Assembly: GCF_029867415.1 (NCBI RefSeq)
Contig: NC_081184.1
Coordinates: 77,598,364 to 77,662,363, forward strand
DNA length: 64,000 bases
DNA from: Vicia villosa
Taxonomy: Eukaryota > Streptophyta > Magnoliopsida > Fabales > Fabaceae
Direction: 5' to 3'
How positions within the stretch are numbered: position 1 is the first letter of the stretch; every line of letters starts with the position of its first letter. The position numbers and the translations under genes were made by a program. Below the pieces are notes generated by a model that did not search any database, was not told the DNA's origin, and saw nothing but the letters and a program-made list of their open reading frames with translations. This document shows, piece by piece, positions 21,228 through 33,615 of this stretch.

Positions 21228-22036
21228 AATTCCATCTCCTTCTGCGTATTAAAATTGTTCAGTGCCTTACCAAACAATAGGTCTATTGGTCGGGTATGAG
21301 TGAAGTACCTCTTGGGTCTAGTTTTGAGATGGCTTTCTGTATCAGTTTATGATAAAATTGGGAGAGGAAATTTTTTATCAGCACTGGAGTCTGATGTTAG
21401 TGTTTATATCAGGATCACAAAGTAATAGAATGGAATTCCCTATTCAAATGATATATTTCCTCTTTGTGACATGTGTTATGAGTTTTGAACATAGTTATGA
21501 CTTGTGTTTTGAGTTATCCGGAGTTGCAGGCTCCTGCCTTATGCCTAAATCAGGATAGTTCAGGTTGATTAATGCCTATTGCTAAAGGATTCTCGTGTGT
21601 CTCTGAGAATCAAAGCTTTGTCCTAGAAGTCAGTAGAGATTACTATTTTAAGGGGGGTATTTTCCAGCCTTCTTTTCATGTACTCCAAATGTAATCCTCA
21701 GGAGGTTACTACTATAAGTAGTACACACCACTATGTCTTCAGGTGTTTCTCTCATCCTGGAGTTAAGTTTTTGTGGTAATTAAGTCAGGTGACTCTCTTT
21801 GACCCGATTGTTCCTCCTGATGTTGGTTGTGCTATGTTATGGCTAAAAAGGGGGAGAGAACTTGTATTAAGACAATGAACATTAAAGTATTTTCTATTTG
21901 ATGTGAAGACTGTCAAAGATGAAGACTAAAATCTATTGTTTCTCATGTTTGTAGTTCATGTCTTGTTTCTAATTGGGTTTAAATGTATTTATATTTGTAT
22001 ATATAGTTTTAGCCAAAATAAGCCAAAGGGGGAGAT
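20127..22036 (+). mobile_element. Decayed 3' internal region of a SIRE/Maximus-like copia element
   Basis: No intact ORF and no protein domain I can recognise. The assignment rests on its end: AAGGGGGAGATTG directly before an LTR start at 22037, the typical polypurine tract/LTR junction of SIRE/Maximus-type Ty1/copia elements, preceded by a repeat of the same kind (AAAAAGGGGGAGAG near 21845). The Tekay-type LTR ending at 20126 appears to be inserted in it. Confidence 0.5.
21150..21228. repeat. (TA)n(TG)n microsatellite
   Basis: A compound dinucleotide tract: TA repeats, then TG repeats broken once by TTTG. The ORF that crosses it is an artefact. Confidence 0.95.
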
Positions 22037-23229
<1,193 letters not shown>

Positions 23230-23888
23230 TCAAAACTAATAAATTTATTAGAGATTTGGGTAAGGGGGTTTGTTATGCAAGGGGAAGGTTTTAAGCACCC
23301 CTCACATCTATGGTACTCCATAGGAACCTCTTTAAAAATATTATTTTTGTTGTTGTTTATAAAATACATTTTTTGTGTTTTTGTTTAAATAGAGTAGGAG
23401 GATGAGAAAAGAAGGTTTTAAAAGTAAGCTCAGCAAGTCATTGCGTCTCAGGCCTACATACCCCTTAAGTGCAGTAGGAAATTCAAAGCTTTTGTAGTTC
23501 CTCTTAAAAGGAAAATAAAAGAGCCAAATGGCAAAATATTTTTGGGTGTTGAGATTTAACAATACTCAACAGGTTTTTAAAATATTAAGCTTTAACAATA
23601 CTTAACAAGTTAAATAAAAGGAGCCAAACTTTAACAATACAAGGCTAGGGTTTGAAAGAAGTTGGTTGAGCTTTAACAATACAAAACCAATGGTTGATTT
23701 TAAAAATGTTCAGCTTTAACAATACAAAACCATTTTTAAAATAAGTGGGGTGCAAAGCTTTAACAATACTAAGCACAAAGATAAAAGAATTTGGAAGAGA
23801 GATTGAGTACCTTGACAATTTTAGTGAATACCATTCCCATTCCTTTGGATATTTCAACAACAACTTAAGAAATCAATCATAGATACCT

Positions 23889-23891
<3 letters not shown>

Positions 23892-23924
<33 letters not shown>
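23892..23924. repeat. (TG)n microsatellite
   Basis: A short pure TG tract in the Ogre-like LTR remnant. Confidence 0.95.
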
Positions 23925-23925
<1 letters not shown>

Positions 23926-24654
23926 TAAAATGTGTCACAAAAATAAATAAGTGAGTATAACAAAGAGATCAATGTATAAGATTCAAATGTAGATGATGGA
24001 TAAGATGATGTTTATACCTTTGGATAATTTCATGTTTGAATGAAGATGATATATGATGGATGGATAGATATCTCATGCATGTGGTTAGTAAACAATGTAT
24101 ATATACAATAAAAATACCATAACTAAAGTAAAAGTACACAAGGATAAAATAAACAAGCATATGTACAAACACAAAGAAAGAGATCAAAGCAACAAGTCAT
24201 ATCAACATGGTGAAGCTAAGGATCAAAGATTCAAATTAGGGTTTTTTAAATATTAGGGTTTTAGAACCACACCTAAACCCAATTGATTTTTTAATGTTTA
24301 AAGTATCAAACTTTAAAGGAGATTGGGCCTAAAGTACATGGTATCATCAAGGAGACTTTAACCTAGCCCTAAATAAATTCATACAAAAATATACAAGAGT
24401 TTACTTGGTGAAATTAATAAAAGAAATGATTTTTTTTTAGGTTTTTAAAACATAAAAGACTTGTTTTTTTTTTAATTTTAAAATTACTAAACATATTATA
24501 TTTTTGGATATTTAAATTTTATTCATAAAATAGATAGGTTAATTTAGAAGTGTGCAAAAAATGGTTCAAAAATAAATTGTTTTGCTATTTTAAATAAAAT
24601 ATAAAAGTTGTAAAAGGAAGTGACATGAACAAATACTAAAAAAAATAGATTTGG

Positions 24655-24724
24655 CCCTAGCAAGGTTTGAGCTCATGCCCCTTAGGTGAAAGGCTCAAAA
24701 CATAGCCAGTGAGCTAATGTGCTC
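24655..24724 (-). ncRNA. Possible tRNA-derived segment (degenerate)
   Basis: The minus strand contains TTAGCTCACTGG, one mismatch from a tRNA box A, a central CCTTTCACC resembling a Glu(UUC) anticodon loop, and about 44 bases later AGCTCAAACCT, a weak box B. No good acceptor stem is visible, so this is at most a tRNA-like or SINE-head remnant captured in the Ogre-like LTR. It is not a functional tRNA gene. Confidence 0.25.
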
Positions 24725-25645
24725 TATTTTTCAACCAAATACGCATGTAAATTTATATTGAAAAACAAGTTTTAAACCCATGTTGAACTTCATCTTCAAC
24801 CTTCAGCTCGTGATTATCAAAGATTCAAACATGATCAAAACTTAACCATTTCCATATATAAATCTCAAGAACCCTAAAACTTCAATTTGAAATTAAAGTT
24901 GTAAATAACATTAATTTATATTAATTGTGGCTCTTTAATTTTCCTAGAAACCTCAAGAACCCTAAAACTTCAATTTGAAATTAAATAACAAATATGTACA
25001 ATCAATCCCTAAAACCTTAGGGCTTTTACTCCCTACATGATTCTAAACAAGATAGAATCGAGCTTTGTTTAAAATGATGCACAAATGAGAGAGTTCAAGT
25101 TTGAGTTTTTACCTCTGAACTGAGAATCGAAACTTTCAATAGGGGTGTTACAGAGTTGTGCCAATGATCTTGATAGCTTCCTGATTACTTAGAGAAGCTT
25201 TTGGAATGTCTACTTGAGCTTGAGTAAGCCTGGAAGTATGAACCCGATAGCACTTGCAAAATAGAAAAATTTGAAATGGAAAGCTTGATTCCAGGTGTTA
25301 TAGAAGTGGATTAAGGTTTTAGATAGCTTCTATGTGTTGTATGGAAGGTATCTGAAGTGTTAGTTTGGATAATGCTCGAGCAAAATGAAAGATTTGAGTT
25401 TAAGGCTCAAAGGTGTTATTTAATAGAGGTTTGATGGTGATTCTAGCTTTGAGATATTTTTGAGGGTGGTGATTATGATGAACAGCTTCTAAATGATATA
25501 TAAAAGCTATTTGGAAGGTTGTTTGACACCCAAAACTCTCAGAATTTGAAATGGATATTGAAATGCAAATGACACAAAAATGGATTTTCAAGTGAGAGGG
25601 TGACTTGGAGAATTCTGGTGTGTTTGATGCAAGAAGCAATGCTCT

Positions 25646-25659
25646 CTATTTATAGACAA
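25646..25659 (-). promoter_or_regulatory. TATA box of decayed Ogre-like LTR
   Basis: The minus strand reads CTATAAATAGAGAG. It supports leftward transcription from this LTR and its orientation as called. Present activity is unknown. Confidence 0.5.
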
Positions 25660-26195
25660 GAATTAGGGCTCGTGGGTGAAGAAATCAGAACAATTGAAGT
25701 TCTCATGTGAGAGTTATGTCACTTTTCTTGTTTGTGCAGAAATGAAGAAGTTATGGTTCCAATGGTGAGTTACAATGCTTTAAGCATGGTTGGGGGGCTT
25801 TCTCTGCATCATAAGAACTTGCTTGTGGTGTTTGGATTGCTTTTGGTGCAGAACAAAAAATATAGAGGTTCCATGGTACTTATGTTTGAGTTTAAAGCTT
25901 CTTTGTTAAAATGGAAGTCACCACTTTTGTACATAAATGGCATGAAACATTGGTTAAGATTTTAATCAATTGGTCCATAGCTCCAAAGCAAGTGAAATCA
26001 ACTGTCCATCGTCTCTTGACCAAGTTAAAAGGGTCAGAAAGCAATGTTTATGCAGACTTGAATCAAAATGTGAACTTGGTTCTTCATGTTTATGGCTTGA
26101 ATTCGTGTGTTTTATTAGTTTTTGTTTGTTAGTATTTTGTTTAATTTCAATAAAAAAATGCATCTTCTTGAAAGTTTTAGGCTACACACCAAACT

Positions 26196-27308
26196 TGATC
26201 TGCTGTCGCGCGCGGGTCAAAAACGAGTTAATTCTATAAAACTGTAGTACGACGGTAACGGTAACTCGTGTATCGTCTCTCAAGGATTCCTATTCTTATT
26301 AACTGAATGTAAGTCGAATGGGGGGGGGGGTTGGTTTGGTAGTCGAAAAAAAATGATTATCAAAAGCAATTATTGAAATAAGCTGTTTTTGTAAAAGTGA
26401 TTATAAAATAAGCTAAAACGAATCAACCTACTGTATCGACTCCTAACTTATCATCGATTTATAAAATCCCAATTCCCTAACAGGTTCGTTCGTTCGTTCG
26501 TTCCTATTCGATTATAACAACTACTGACAAGCGCAATAGAAATTATACGGCAGATATTCCTGAATTCCGGATTAAGCAAACGGATAAAAACTGTTACGAA
26601 TTAAGCAAACACAACTTTGATCGTTCGTGATAATATAAAAGCTATGTTAACACGAAATTGATTCAGGATCATCAATCAACAATCGAATTTAAGAAATCTA
26701 TCCTATAGCAACAATCAAATTAAGCAAATAATTGGAATTATAGGAAGAATTCAAAGGAAACGAATAATTGGAATTATAAAAACCTCAAAGTGGAATCCGA
26801 GTCACAGCAGATTGATCCAAAAGTGATTAGTTCTCCATGAGTTCGTAAAACCTCTCAATTCAAAATCGTGAATAGTGTATGAAATGGTTTTTTCGGCTGC
26901 TGCCCTAGGAGAAACTAAGACAACCCGTTTTACAATCCAACTGGGTCAAACATACGACCCAGACCCAAAACTAATGACCCGAAACTTAAATAAAACTAGT
27001 GATGCAACTTCAACGAATATTCTGGCCCTTCTACATTCCGATTCTGACTTCTACTCCAACATAAGAATTGTAGCTCTTTCTCTTAGCTTTCCGGCGATTA
27101 TTAGAACGCCGCAATCGGACTCCTAAAACTCCAGTTATGATCGTTTCCGTGCAGACTACTAAAGCTGAAAAATAAATATGAAAATCAAATAACAATAAAA
27201 ATAAATAAAAATATAAAAACATAAAAAAAAATAGAAAAACAAAAAAACCAAACCATAGAAATGCCTAAGTACAATCATAAAGGAATGTGCATCAAAATGC
27301 ACTGATCA
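26196..27308 (-). mobile_element. Athila-like solo LTR
   Basis: 1113 bp with short inverted ends TGATC...GATCA, as in the Athila LTR at 4468. The start region (CTATAAAACTGTAG, then GGTAACTCGTGTATCG and a CAAGGATTCC phrase) is laid out like that LTR (CTATAAATCTGATAACTG..., TATCGAATCC), giving the same orientation. It contains a G10 run (about 26319-26330) and a (GTTC)4 tract (about 26485). No convincing TSD was found at these edges; TGATC near both ends could be an alternative TSD. Confidence 0.6.
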
Positions 27309-27475
27309 TGCCCTATTCACAAATTCATATCTCATGGCTCAAGTGTTGAAATTTCATGCTAATGGTCTCTTTGGAATTCCTTTTTTACATACTTCAATCC
27401 ACTTGTTTGTTGTTTCTTCAAAATCATTTTGGAACTAGGTGAAAATTGGTCACAAAGTTGGAAGAAATCTAGGTT

Positions 27476-27560
27476 AAGCTCATATCTTCCAAATGTTTCA
27501 CTTTTTTGGGAAAGTTGGTAAGCTCATATCTTCCAAATGCTTCACTTTTTTGGGAAAATA
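27476..27560. repeat. Tandem duplication, about 45 bp
   Basis: TAAGCTCATATCTTCCAAAT through TTTTTTGGGAAA is present twice in a row with single-base differences (TGTTTCAC versus TGCTTCAC). It lies inside the Ogre-like LTR remnant. Confidence 0.85.
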
Positions 27561-28360
27561 TTGTATGTGACAAATTGTATATTGGATCAAGATCTAAAAT
27601 TTACATGTTGGAAGTTTTTCAGTTGCATAACTGAAATTTGAGGTTACTTGCCCATGAAGTTATGACCAAAACACTTGATTTTTATTCTTGATTGATTTTA
27701 TTCATTTTTATTGATCAAATGAATTAATAATCATATTTTTATAATTTTGATTTTCAAAAATCCATAGTTGAAAAAATTTCTCAAAAGTCAAAGGTTGACT
27801 TTGCACACTTGATTTTCTCCTAATGAATTGCATTCTTGTGGATTTCAATTGAAACAAACTCTCCTCTTCAAATGAATGATGTGAGTGGATTATAATGATG
27901 TATTGGAGGATCTTTAACCATGATTTGATCCATGGAGCCATGTCCTGATTGAAAGTCAACTCCACAGATGAATTAGGTCAAAAACCCTAATTTATGCACC
28001 AGATGAAATTGGAAGTTGTTAATCTTGAATTGAGCCACTCTTGGACTTTGATTTTTATAAAGATAATAACTTAAGCATATGAGAATTCTTGAGCTCCTTT
28101 GTGGGTCTCAAAACCCTAATTTTGCGAGTCCCTTGATTAACAACCTACCTTGGAAAACAAGCAACAAGCAAAACACATTCTACTTTTTTGTATATTTTTT
28201 GTTAGAAAATGATATATGGATAATGATGGTAATGATGATAATTATGATGATAACTATACTATGCAAAAAATGATGTGGGATCTCAAGGGCAAAAATTGGG
28301 GTACAACACGTGGGAAGTTTGATGGTGATAAAGAAGGGTGTGGTCAAAGTTAGTTTTATT

Positions 28361-28381
28361 GGAGCCCCACAATGGGTGCCA
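28361..28381 (-). other. PBS-like site of an older Tat-like element
   Basis: The minus strand reads TGGCACCCATTGTGGGG, close to the TGGCGCCCACCGTGGGG-type PBS common in Tat-lineage elements. It implies an LTR to its right transcribed leftward. The Tekay solo LTR later landed at that junction (28389). Confidence 0.5.
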
Positions 28382-28388
28382 TCGTACT

Positions 28389-30633
28389 TGTAACACCCCG
28401 AAAATTATTTCTAATTATTTAATTTAAATAGGAAAATTATTTAATTAGAATAATTGATTTTATGATGAATATTGAGAAATGTTGGAAAATAGTTATTGGG
28501 CTGTGTTGTGGTTAGTGAGAAAGGGAGGTGTTAACTTGTTAGGCCCATTAACCAAAGTTATTCTATTTCTCATAAAATAGAAGGAAAGTGTGGAATAGGA
28601 GGGTTACAACAATTGGAAGAAGAGAAAGAACGTGAAAATTAACTGAAGAGCTTTGGAGAGGGGAAGACCAAAGATCAAACCTAAGGTAAGGGTGGATTCT
28701 TCCTATTACTAAGTATTATGTGACTCTAGGTGATAGGATTGATTATCTTGTGGTTCGATTCAATTATGATGTTTTGGGCTGAATTGTTAGGTTTTGATGA
28801 TTTTGATGAATTTGATGAAATTGATGAATGTTTGATGTTAGATGACCTCTAAAATGTGTTATAATTGTAGTATATTATGTTATTTGATGATGTTTTGATG
28901 TGGGAATGATTATGGTGTGATTTGATTGGAATTGGGAGAAGAAGGAGGTCTGAATCGCAGTAAAATTCTGCATCTGCGAAGCATGCGTCGACCTGAGTGT
29001 CAGCTGCGTCGACCTGAGCATCAGTATGCGTCGACCTATAGGGTCAGCGTGCGCTTACCTGAGAGTGGTAAAAGTGCTATGCGTCGACCTGAAGGAACCT
29101 ATGCGTCGACTCACTGCATGCAATTTTTGAAAAATATTCTGAAGGTCATAACTTTTGATCCGGTTGTCCGATTTAGGTGCCGTTTTGGGCGTTGCGAAGC
29201 TAATTAGATGATTTATTTGATAAAGTGATAAAATGGGCAGTGGCCGACTTTATTTTTAAAACTCAATTGAATTGTTTTGATGTATTGAAATATTATATAT
29301 GTATATGTGCTTATATATATGACAATGTGTTGTGTGATGAGAATACGTTATGCGATTGTGAATAGTTTTAATTGTGAATGACTATTTGATGCATGTATTT
29401 GTGTTGGTGTTTAGACGATGATATCCATTGAGTGATGTTGGTATATAACATGTCGTAGATGATGCATGTTTCGTGATTATACTGTTGGGTTGTTGGCAAT
29501 TTATTATATTGTGTGCAATGATGATAGATGTAACAATGTATGATTATGATAATGATTGGTGATTTGTGAATATTAATATGCTGTTAATATTAATATGTTG
29601 ATTGTGGTGAACTCATGTGAATGATTGAATGATGCTTGGACATGTACATACTTGTTTGTGATGATATTGGTGAGATGAAATGAGATGATGTTGAGCATCG
29701 GATCGGTGATGATATAAGTATGTGATATGTGTGCATTCATTCATAAATCATTTGCATTGGATCCCATTGATGAGTGGATCGTTGGTGGCTAATTCCCATT
29801 GTGCGGAGATTAGTAAGCAGTCATCGTGTGCCCATGGGGGTGTGAGCGATGAGGTTAGTCGTATGCCCAGGTGGGGTGTGAGCGACTTGAAGGGCAGTAT
29901 CATAGAGAGAAGTCATGTGAATGTGATTCACGAATGTTGGTACCACATGCATAGTGTCAGTTGAATCATATGCATTAGTCATAATATGATTGGGTGAAAT
30001 CCAGTGTTATGTCTTCGTGTGTTTATATGATTGATGTATTAAAGAGTTGTTATTAATATAACTTGATTATTGATGTAATGATGAGTTGTGGGCTGGTGGC
30101 CAATATTGCTGAATTGATGCAATGTAAGTAGATATGGTAAGTATGATGATGTTCGATAACTTGGATAACTGAATGCATGTAAAATTGGGTGAATTATAAG
30201 CTATGATGTTTTGTTGCCGACGGTTATATAATGCTTATTAATTGTGAATGAAACTCACCCTTACATGTTGTTTTTCAGATTGAGGAGTAGCGGATTAGCT
30301 GATTCGGTGAGGACAGCTCTTACAGTTCATCAATGAGTCGTGTCGGTCATGCTCTGATTCTAACACTGGGGAACGCTAGTTTAGAGACGAATTACTCTGT
30401 TGGTTTTTTCGTTTTATAATTGTACTGGAGTAACTTGCATGGATGATGAATATGCAATGTTATGAATTATAATCCGCTGTGTTGAGCATGAATTGTGTTT
30501 TATGTTAAATTGTTCCTCGTGTGGCATGACAATTGACTATGGTATTTTATATTAAAGTAATTGTGATACCCTTGTATTTCATGTTTACTCTGAATTATAT
30601 GATTATTTCCGCGGGATTTAGAAGGGTGTTACA
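28389..30633 (+). mobile_element. Tekay-type solo LTR with TSD
   Basis: 2245 bp, TGTAACACCCCG...GGGTGTTACA, flanked by perfect GTACT duplications at 28384-28388 and 30634-30638. There is no internal sequence, so it is a solo LTR left by unequal recombination. Landmarks are a TATA-like CATAAAATAG (28571-28580), a splice-donor-like AAGGTAAGGG (28683-28692) and a cluster of TGCGTCGACCT words (about 28983-29110). The short ORF across that cluster (28926-29207) is not credible. Confidence 0.92.
28983..29110 (+). repeat. Cluster of GCGTCGAC words in solo LTR
   Basis: TGCGTCGACCT or TGCGTCGACT appears five times in about 130 bp, with a degenerate sixth copy (GTGCGCTTACCTGAG). The copies are separated by words such as GAGTGTCAGC and GAGCATCAGTA. 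The core GTCGAC is a perfect palindrome. The cluster lies downstream of the putative TATA and splice donor, so in transcribed or intronic LTR. Confidence 0.85.
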
Positions 30634-30638
30634 GTACT

Positions 30639-31160
30639 AATAAAAAATTTCATGTGTGCTTGTTCCCCTTGCAAGGGCAGGGAGATTCGGAGGCCTTAAT
30701 AAGTTTTTAACACAATATAGTGGTTAAGGCTTGCCCACGATGACAGGAAGCTTTATACATAAGTGTTTTGAAATAGTTTTAGGAGTCATACTCATGTGAG
30801 GTGAGAGACTCTATTGATAACCAATGATGTTTGGTAGCAAGTATATAGTTACAGTCGGTTGTGTGTTGAGAGTTTAGTGAGACTTGTTCTCTTTAGGGTG
30901 TAGAGAATGTGTGTGACTTATGATCTGTCTCTTCTTCCTTTAAGATGAGATATATTTATAGAGACCCTTTAGAACTAGGGTTTGAGTACCCTTAGTGGTG
31001 TCAACAACTTCATTTTCATTGGGGGAGTTATTGACCACCTATATTTCACGCCTTAGTGGAGACTCCTTGTAATACGGTGGGAGATCTTTTAAGTAACCCT
31101 CTAATCACCATTTTGAGAGTGATAAACGGGGACATAAAAGTAATTTCATCTCCCTTAATA
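30639..31160 (-). mobile_element. Tat-like LTR remnant
   Basis: Lies immediately right of the TSD of the solo LTR, and so adjoined the PBS-like site at 28361 before that insertion. A minus-strand TATA (TCTATAAATATA, plus 30951-30962) fits a leftward-transcribed LTR. The right boundary is uncertain; GGGGACA near 31127-31133 is a candidate end. No ORF. Confidence 0.4.
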
Positions 31161-33488
31161 TTTAAATTAACAAATAAATATTATAATTATTTATAAACCT
31201 TTCATTAACCCATTCATTAACCCTTTTATATTTTTCCATCATTACTAACATGAAAAAATTTCTTGGAATTGTGCAAAATTTCTTGGAATACAGCAAAATA
31301 ACCTCCATGCTTCCTCTCTTAGGTTTCTGAGAAACCCTTCAATTTTCTCTCCTTAATCTATATATTATGGCTACCAACCAACAAATCCTAAACTACAAAC
31401 AATTAGGTTTTTTTGTTCTTCCTCTTCCATTACATCTATCGATTTTAGGTTATTTTTTCATTTTCTTCTGCAATTCCAAAAATCATTTTAATGCCCATCC
31501 ATCATGTTTGAATACGATTCAAATACGATTCACAGTATTTTGTTTTAAAGTCTTGCTGTTTGTTGATTTTTATTTTCATTGTAAGCAGAATATGAGTCGA
31601 AAATTTGATCTGATTACTTTGTTTATTCGTTGTTCATCACAGCTTCGCAGATCCGCTTTGATCCATGTTTTTCTCTTCCTTATCTCTCTTTGCATACAAC
31701 ATCAACAAGTAAAAGAATGAATCAGAGAAGAATCAAACGATTTTGATGGCAAAGACAGTGGTTTGCGTGGATCTTTTGTCGACAACGTGAAAGTTTTCGG
31801 TGGAAGTCGTAGACGACGACAAATTCAGTGGTTGAGGGTGGAAACTGCATGTTTAGATTTTTGACGGCGAAGACGATTCTGCGTTAGCCGGCGTGATTTC
31901 CGGTGGCAGGTTAAGGGCGGTGCATAGATCCAACGGCTGCAATCGGAAAAGTTCCTTCCCTTTATCCCTTTTTATCTCTTTGATTTCTTCTCTTCTTCCG
32001 AGTTTCCAATATACTGAGTTGTTGTTATTTTGTTTTCTTAACTACCACTTGAAAACATTACTTTTATAAGTTTAATGATACAGATCATTACCTACTCTAT
32101 ATTCAATTCACTAAATCATAAAATGTATATTTTATTCTACTGAGAGTATGTATTAGATCGATTGGAAATTGTTTAGTTTTTCAAAAAAAATTGCTATGGC
32201 CTTTTTACTTTTCTCATACCTTTTCATTCCAAAAGGTAGTTAATATTTTTTTTCAATGTGAATAAAGTAGTAATGTAGAAGAAGAAAACCCAAGTAGCAG
32301 TATTTTAAATCATCAATTTTTTACAAAAATATCTATTTTAGATGTAAGTTTACTAATTATATATAAATTTACTAATTTTATATATTATAATCAACTATTA
32401 ATTTAAAATTGATTATATGTTACTTCAGTATGTGACTAATAATAAATATTTTTATTTTGTTTTGATAAAAAAATATATGAATATTATCTTTGCCATCTCT
32501 AAATTAAATCAAATTAGAGCCATTATTTCATATCCCTAACAATAATTACTAATAATGTGATAATAATTTTTATCGATTCCCCCAACCCCATTTCATAATC
32601 TTATTTATAATTTTGCATCCATAATTTTAAAATTCCTAAGTCTTTTTTTCCATACCCTTAAACATCAAACACTGGAAATTATTAATTTTCTCATTTTAAT
32701 TGTTACCCTATTTAAAAGATATTAAAATTTTAAATTTAGTATAATGACATTTATATTATTATTTTAATTTGTGCCAAATATATTAATATTTGTAATTTAT
32801 GAGAGGATTGTAATAGTATTTTTGTAACATTTATATTATACACTCATTATTATAATAATGTTTATAATTGGTGTATAATTAATCAAACGGTGTATAATTA
32901 ATAAGGTTTAAATTTTGATAATTAGATTCTTTTATATATAGAAGTCATTAAATAATTAATAGTTAGTATTTTTATGAATTAATTAAAAATAAATGTTTGA
33001 AAACGTGATCTACCTTAAATGGTTTTTTCATGTAATGAAAAGTTATAAAAATTAACTGAATACTAATTATTATTAACATTTACTTATTATTAATATTATT
33101 CATATAGTTTATTTTTTAGGTATTTAAAAACATGGAGGTTAGTTGAGCAATACCATCTGCATTTGCATGAAAATTTAAATGAGATAAATAAATTTTTTTA
33201 AATAATAATTAAAAAGAATAAAATAATAAAATCAAATAACAAATATTTAATTTTTAAATTTAATTTTATACAAATAACAAATATTTTTTACGAAAAAAAA
33301 TAATATTGTCTTGAAAATATATTTGTTTTTATAGAAAAACATGAAACAATTATGAATAGTGAATACACAATTTTTTTATGAATACACAAATTTGTTATGG
33401 TCGAGACTATTTAATTTATATATCTTATATATATTTTTTAACAATAACTATATAACACATATTTAATATTTATATCGATTTTGCACAA
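31161..33488. other. A/T-rich DNA without a recognised gene
   Basis: About 2.3 kb. The 31310-32000 part has ordinary base composition and a 117-codon open frame at 31367-31720, but it shows no domain I recognise, a very hydrophobic low-complexity protein and no neighbours, so I do not call it. From 32030 the sequence is about 80 percent A/T. Its right end carries a Helitron-like terminus, so part of this may be a Helitron body. Confidence 0.4.
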
Positions 33489-33517
33489 CCCGTACGAACG
33501 CACATGTTGTTATTAAG
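33489..33517 (+). mobile_element. Degenerate Helitron-like 3' end
   Basis: CCCGTACGAACGCACATG is an eroded version of the hairpin at 38533-38550. The preceding 45 bases (TAACTATATAACACATATTT onward) match the sequence before that hairpin. It ends near TTATTAAG; no clean CTRR remains. Confidence 0.55.
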
Positions 33518-33615
33518 AGAGAGGTTTCAGAGAGAGAGAAAACAAAACCCTAAATAAATTAGTTTTTTTTTGCCTCGGATGCCTAAGTCAAGGAAGATTA
33601 ACAAAAGTCCACTTT

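Larger units (their letters stand above)
23230..28308 (-). mobile_element. Decayed Ogre-like LTR, minus strand
   Basis: The minus strand begins at 28308 with TGTTGTACCCCAATTTTTG, close to the Ogre LTR start TGTCATACCCCAATTTTTGA at 47014. Its distal end (23270-23490 on the plus strand) is the reverse complement, with divergence, of 49980-50165 in the young Ogre LTR (for example CTATGGAGTACCATAG versus CTGTGGAGTACCACAG). A minus-strand TATA (CTATAAATAGAGAG, plus about 25646-25659) lies between. The real LTR is about 4 kb because an Athila-like solo LTR (26196-27308) is inserted in it. It contains no gene, and the PBS side has not been found. Confidence 0.7.

Noticed and set aside
26487..26503. 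(GTTC)n tract as a regulatory array
   Set aside because: Only about four perfect units; a simple microsatellite in an LTR.
31367..31720. 117-codon ORF in otherwise non-repetitive sequence
   Set aside because: Hydrophobic low-complexity product, no recognisable domain, no splice or promoter support, followed by A/T-rich DNA. It could be a remnant but cannot be supported as a gene.
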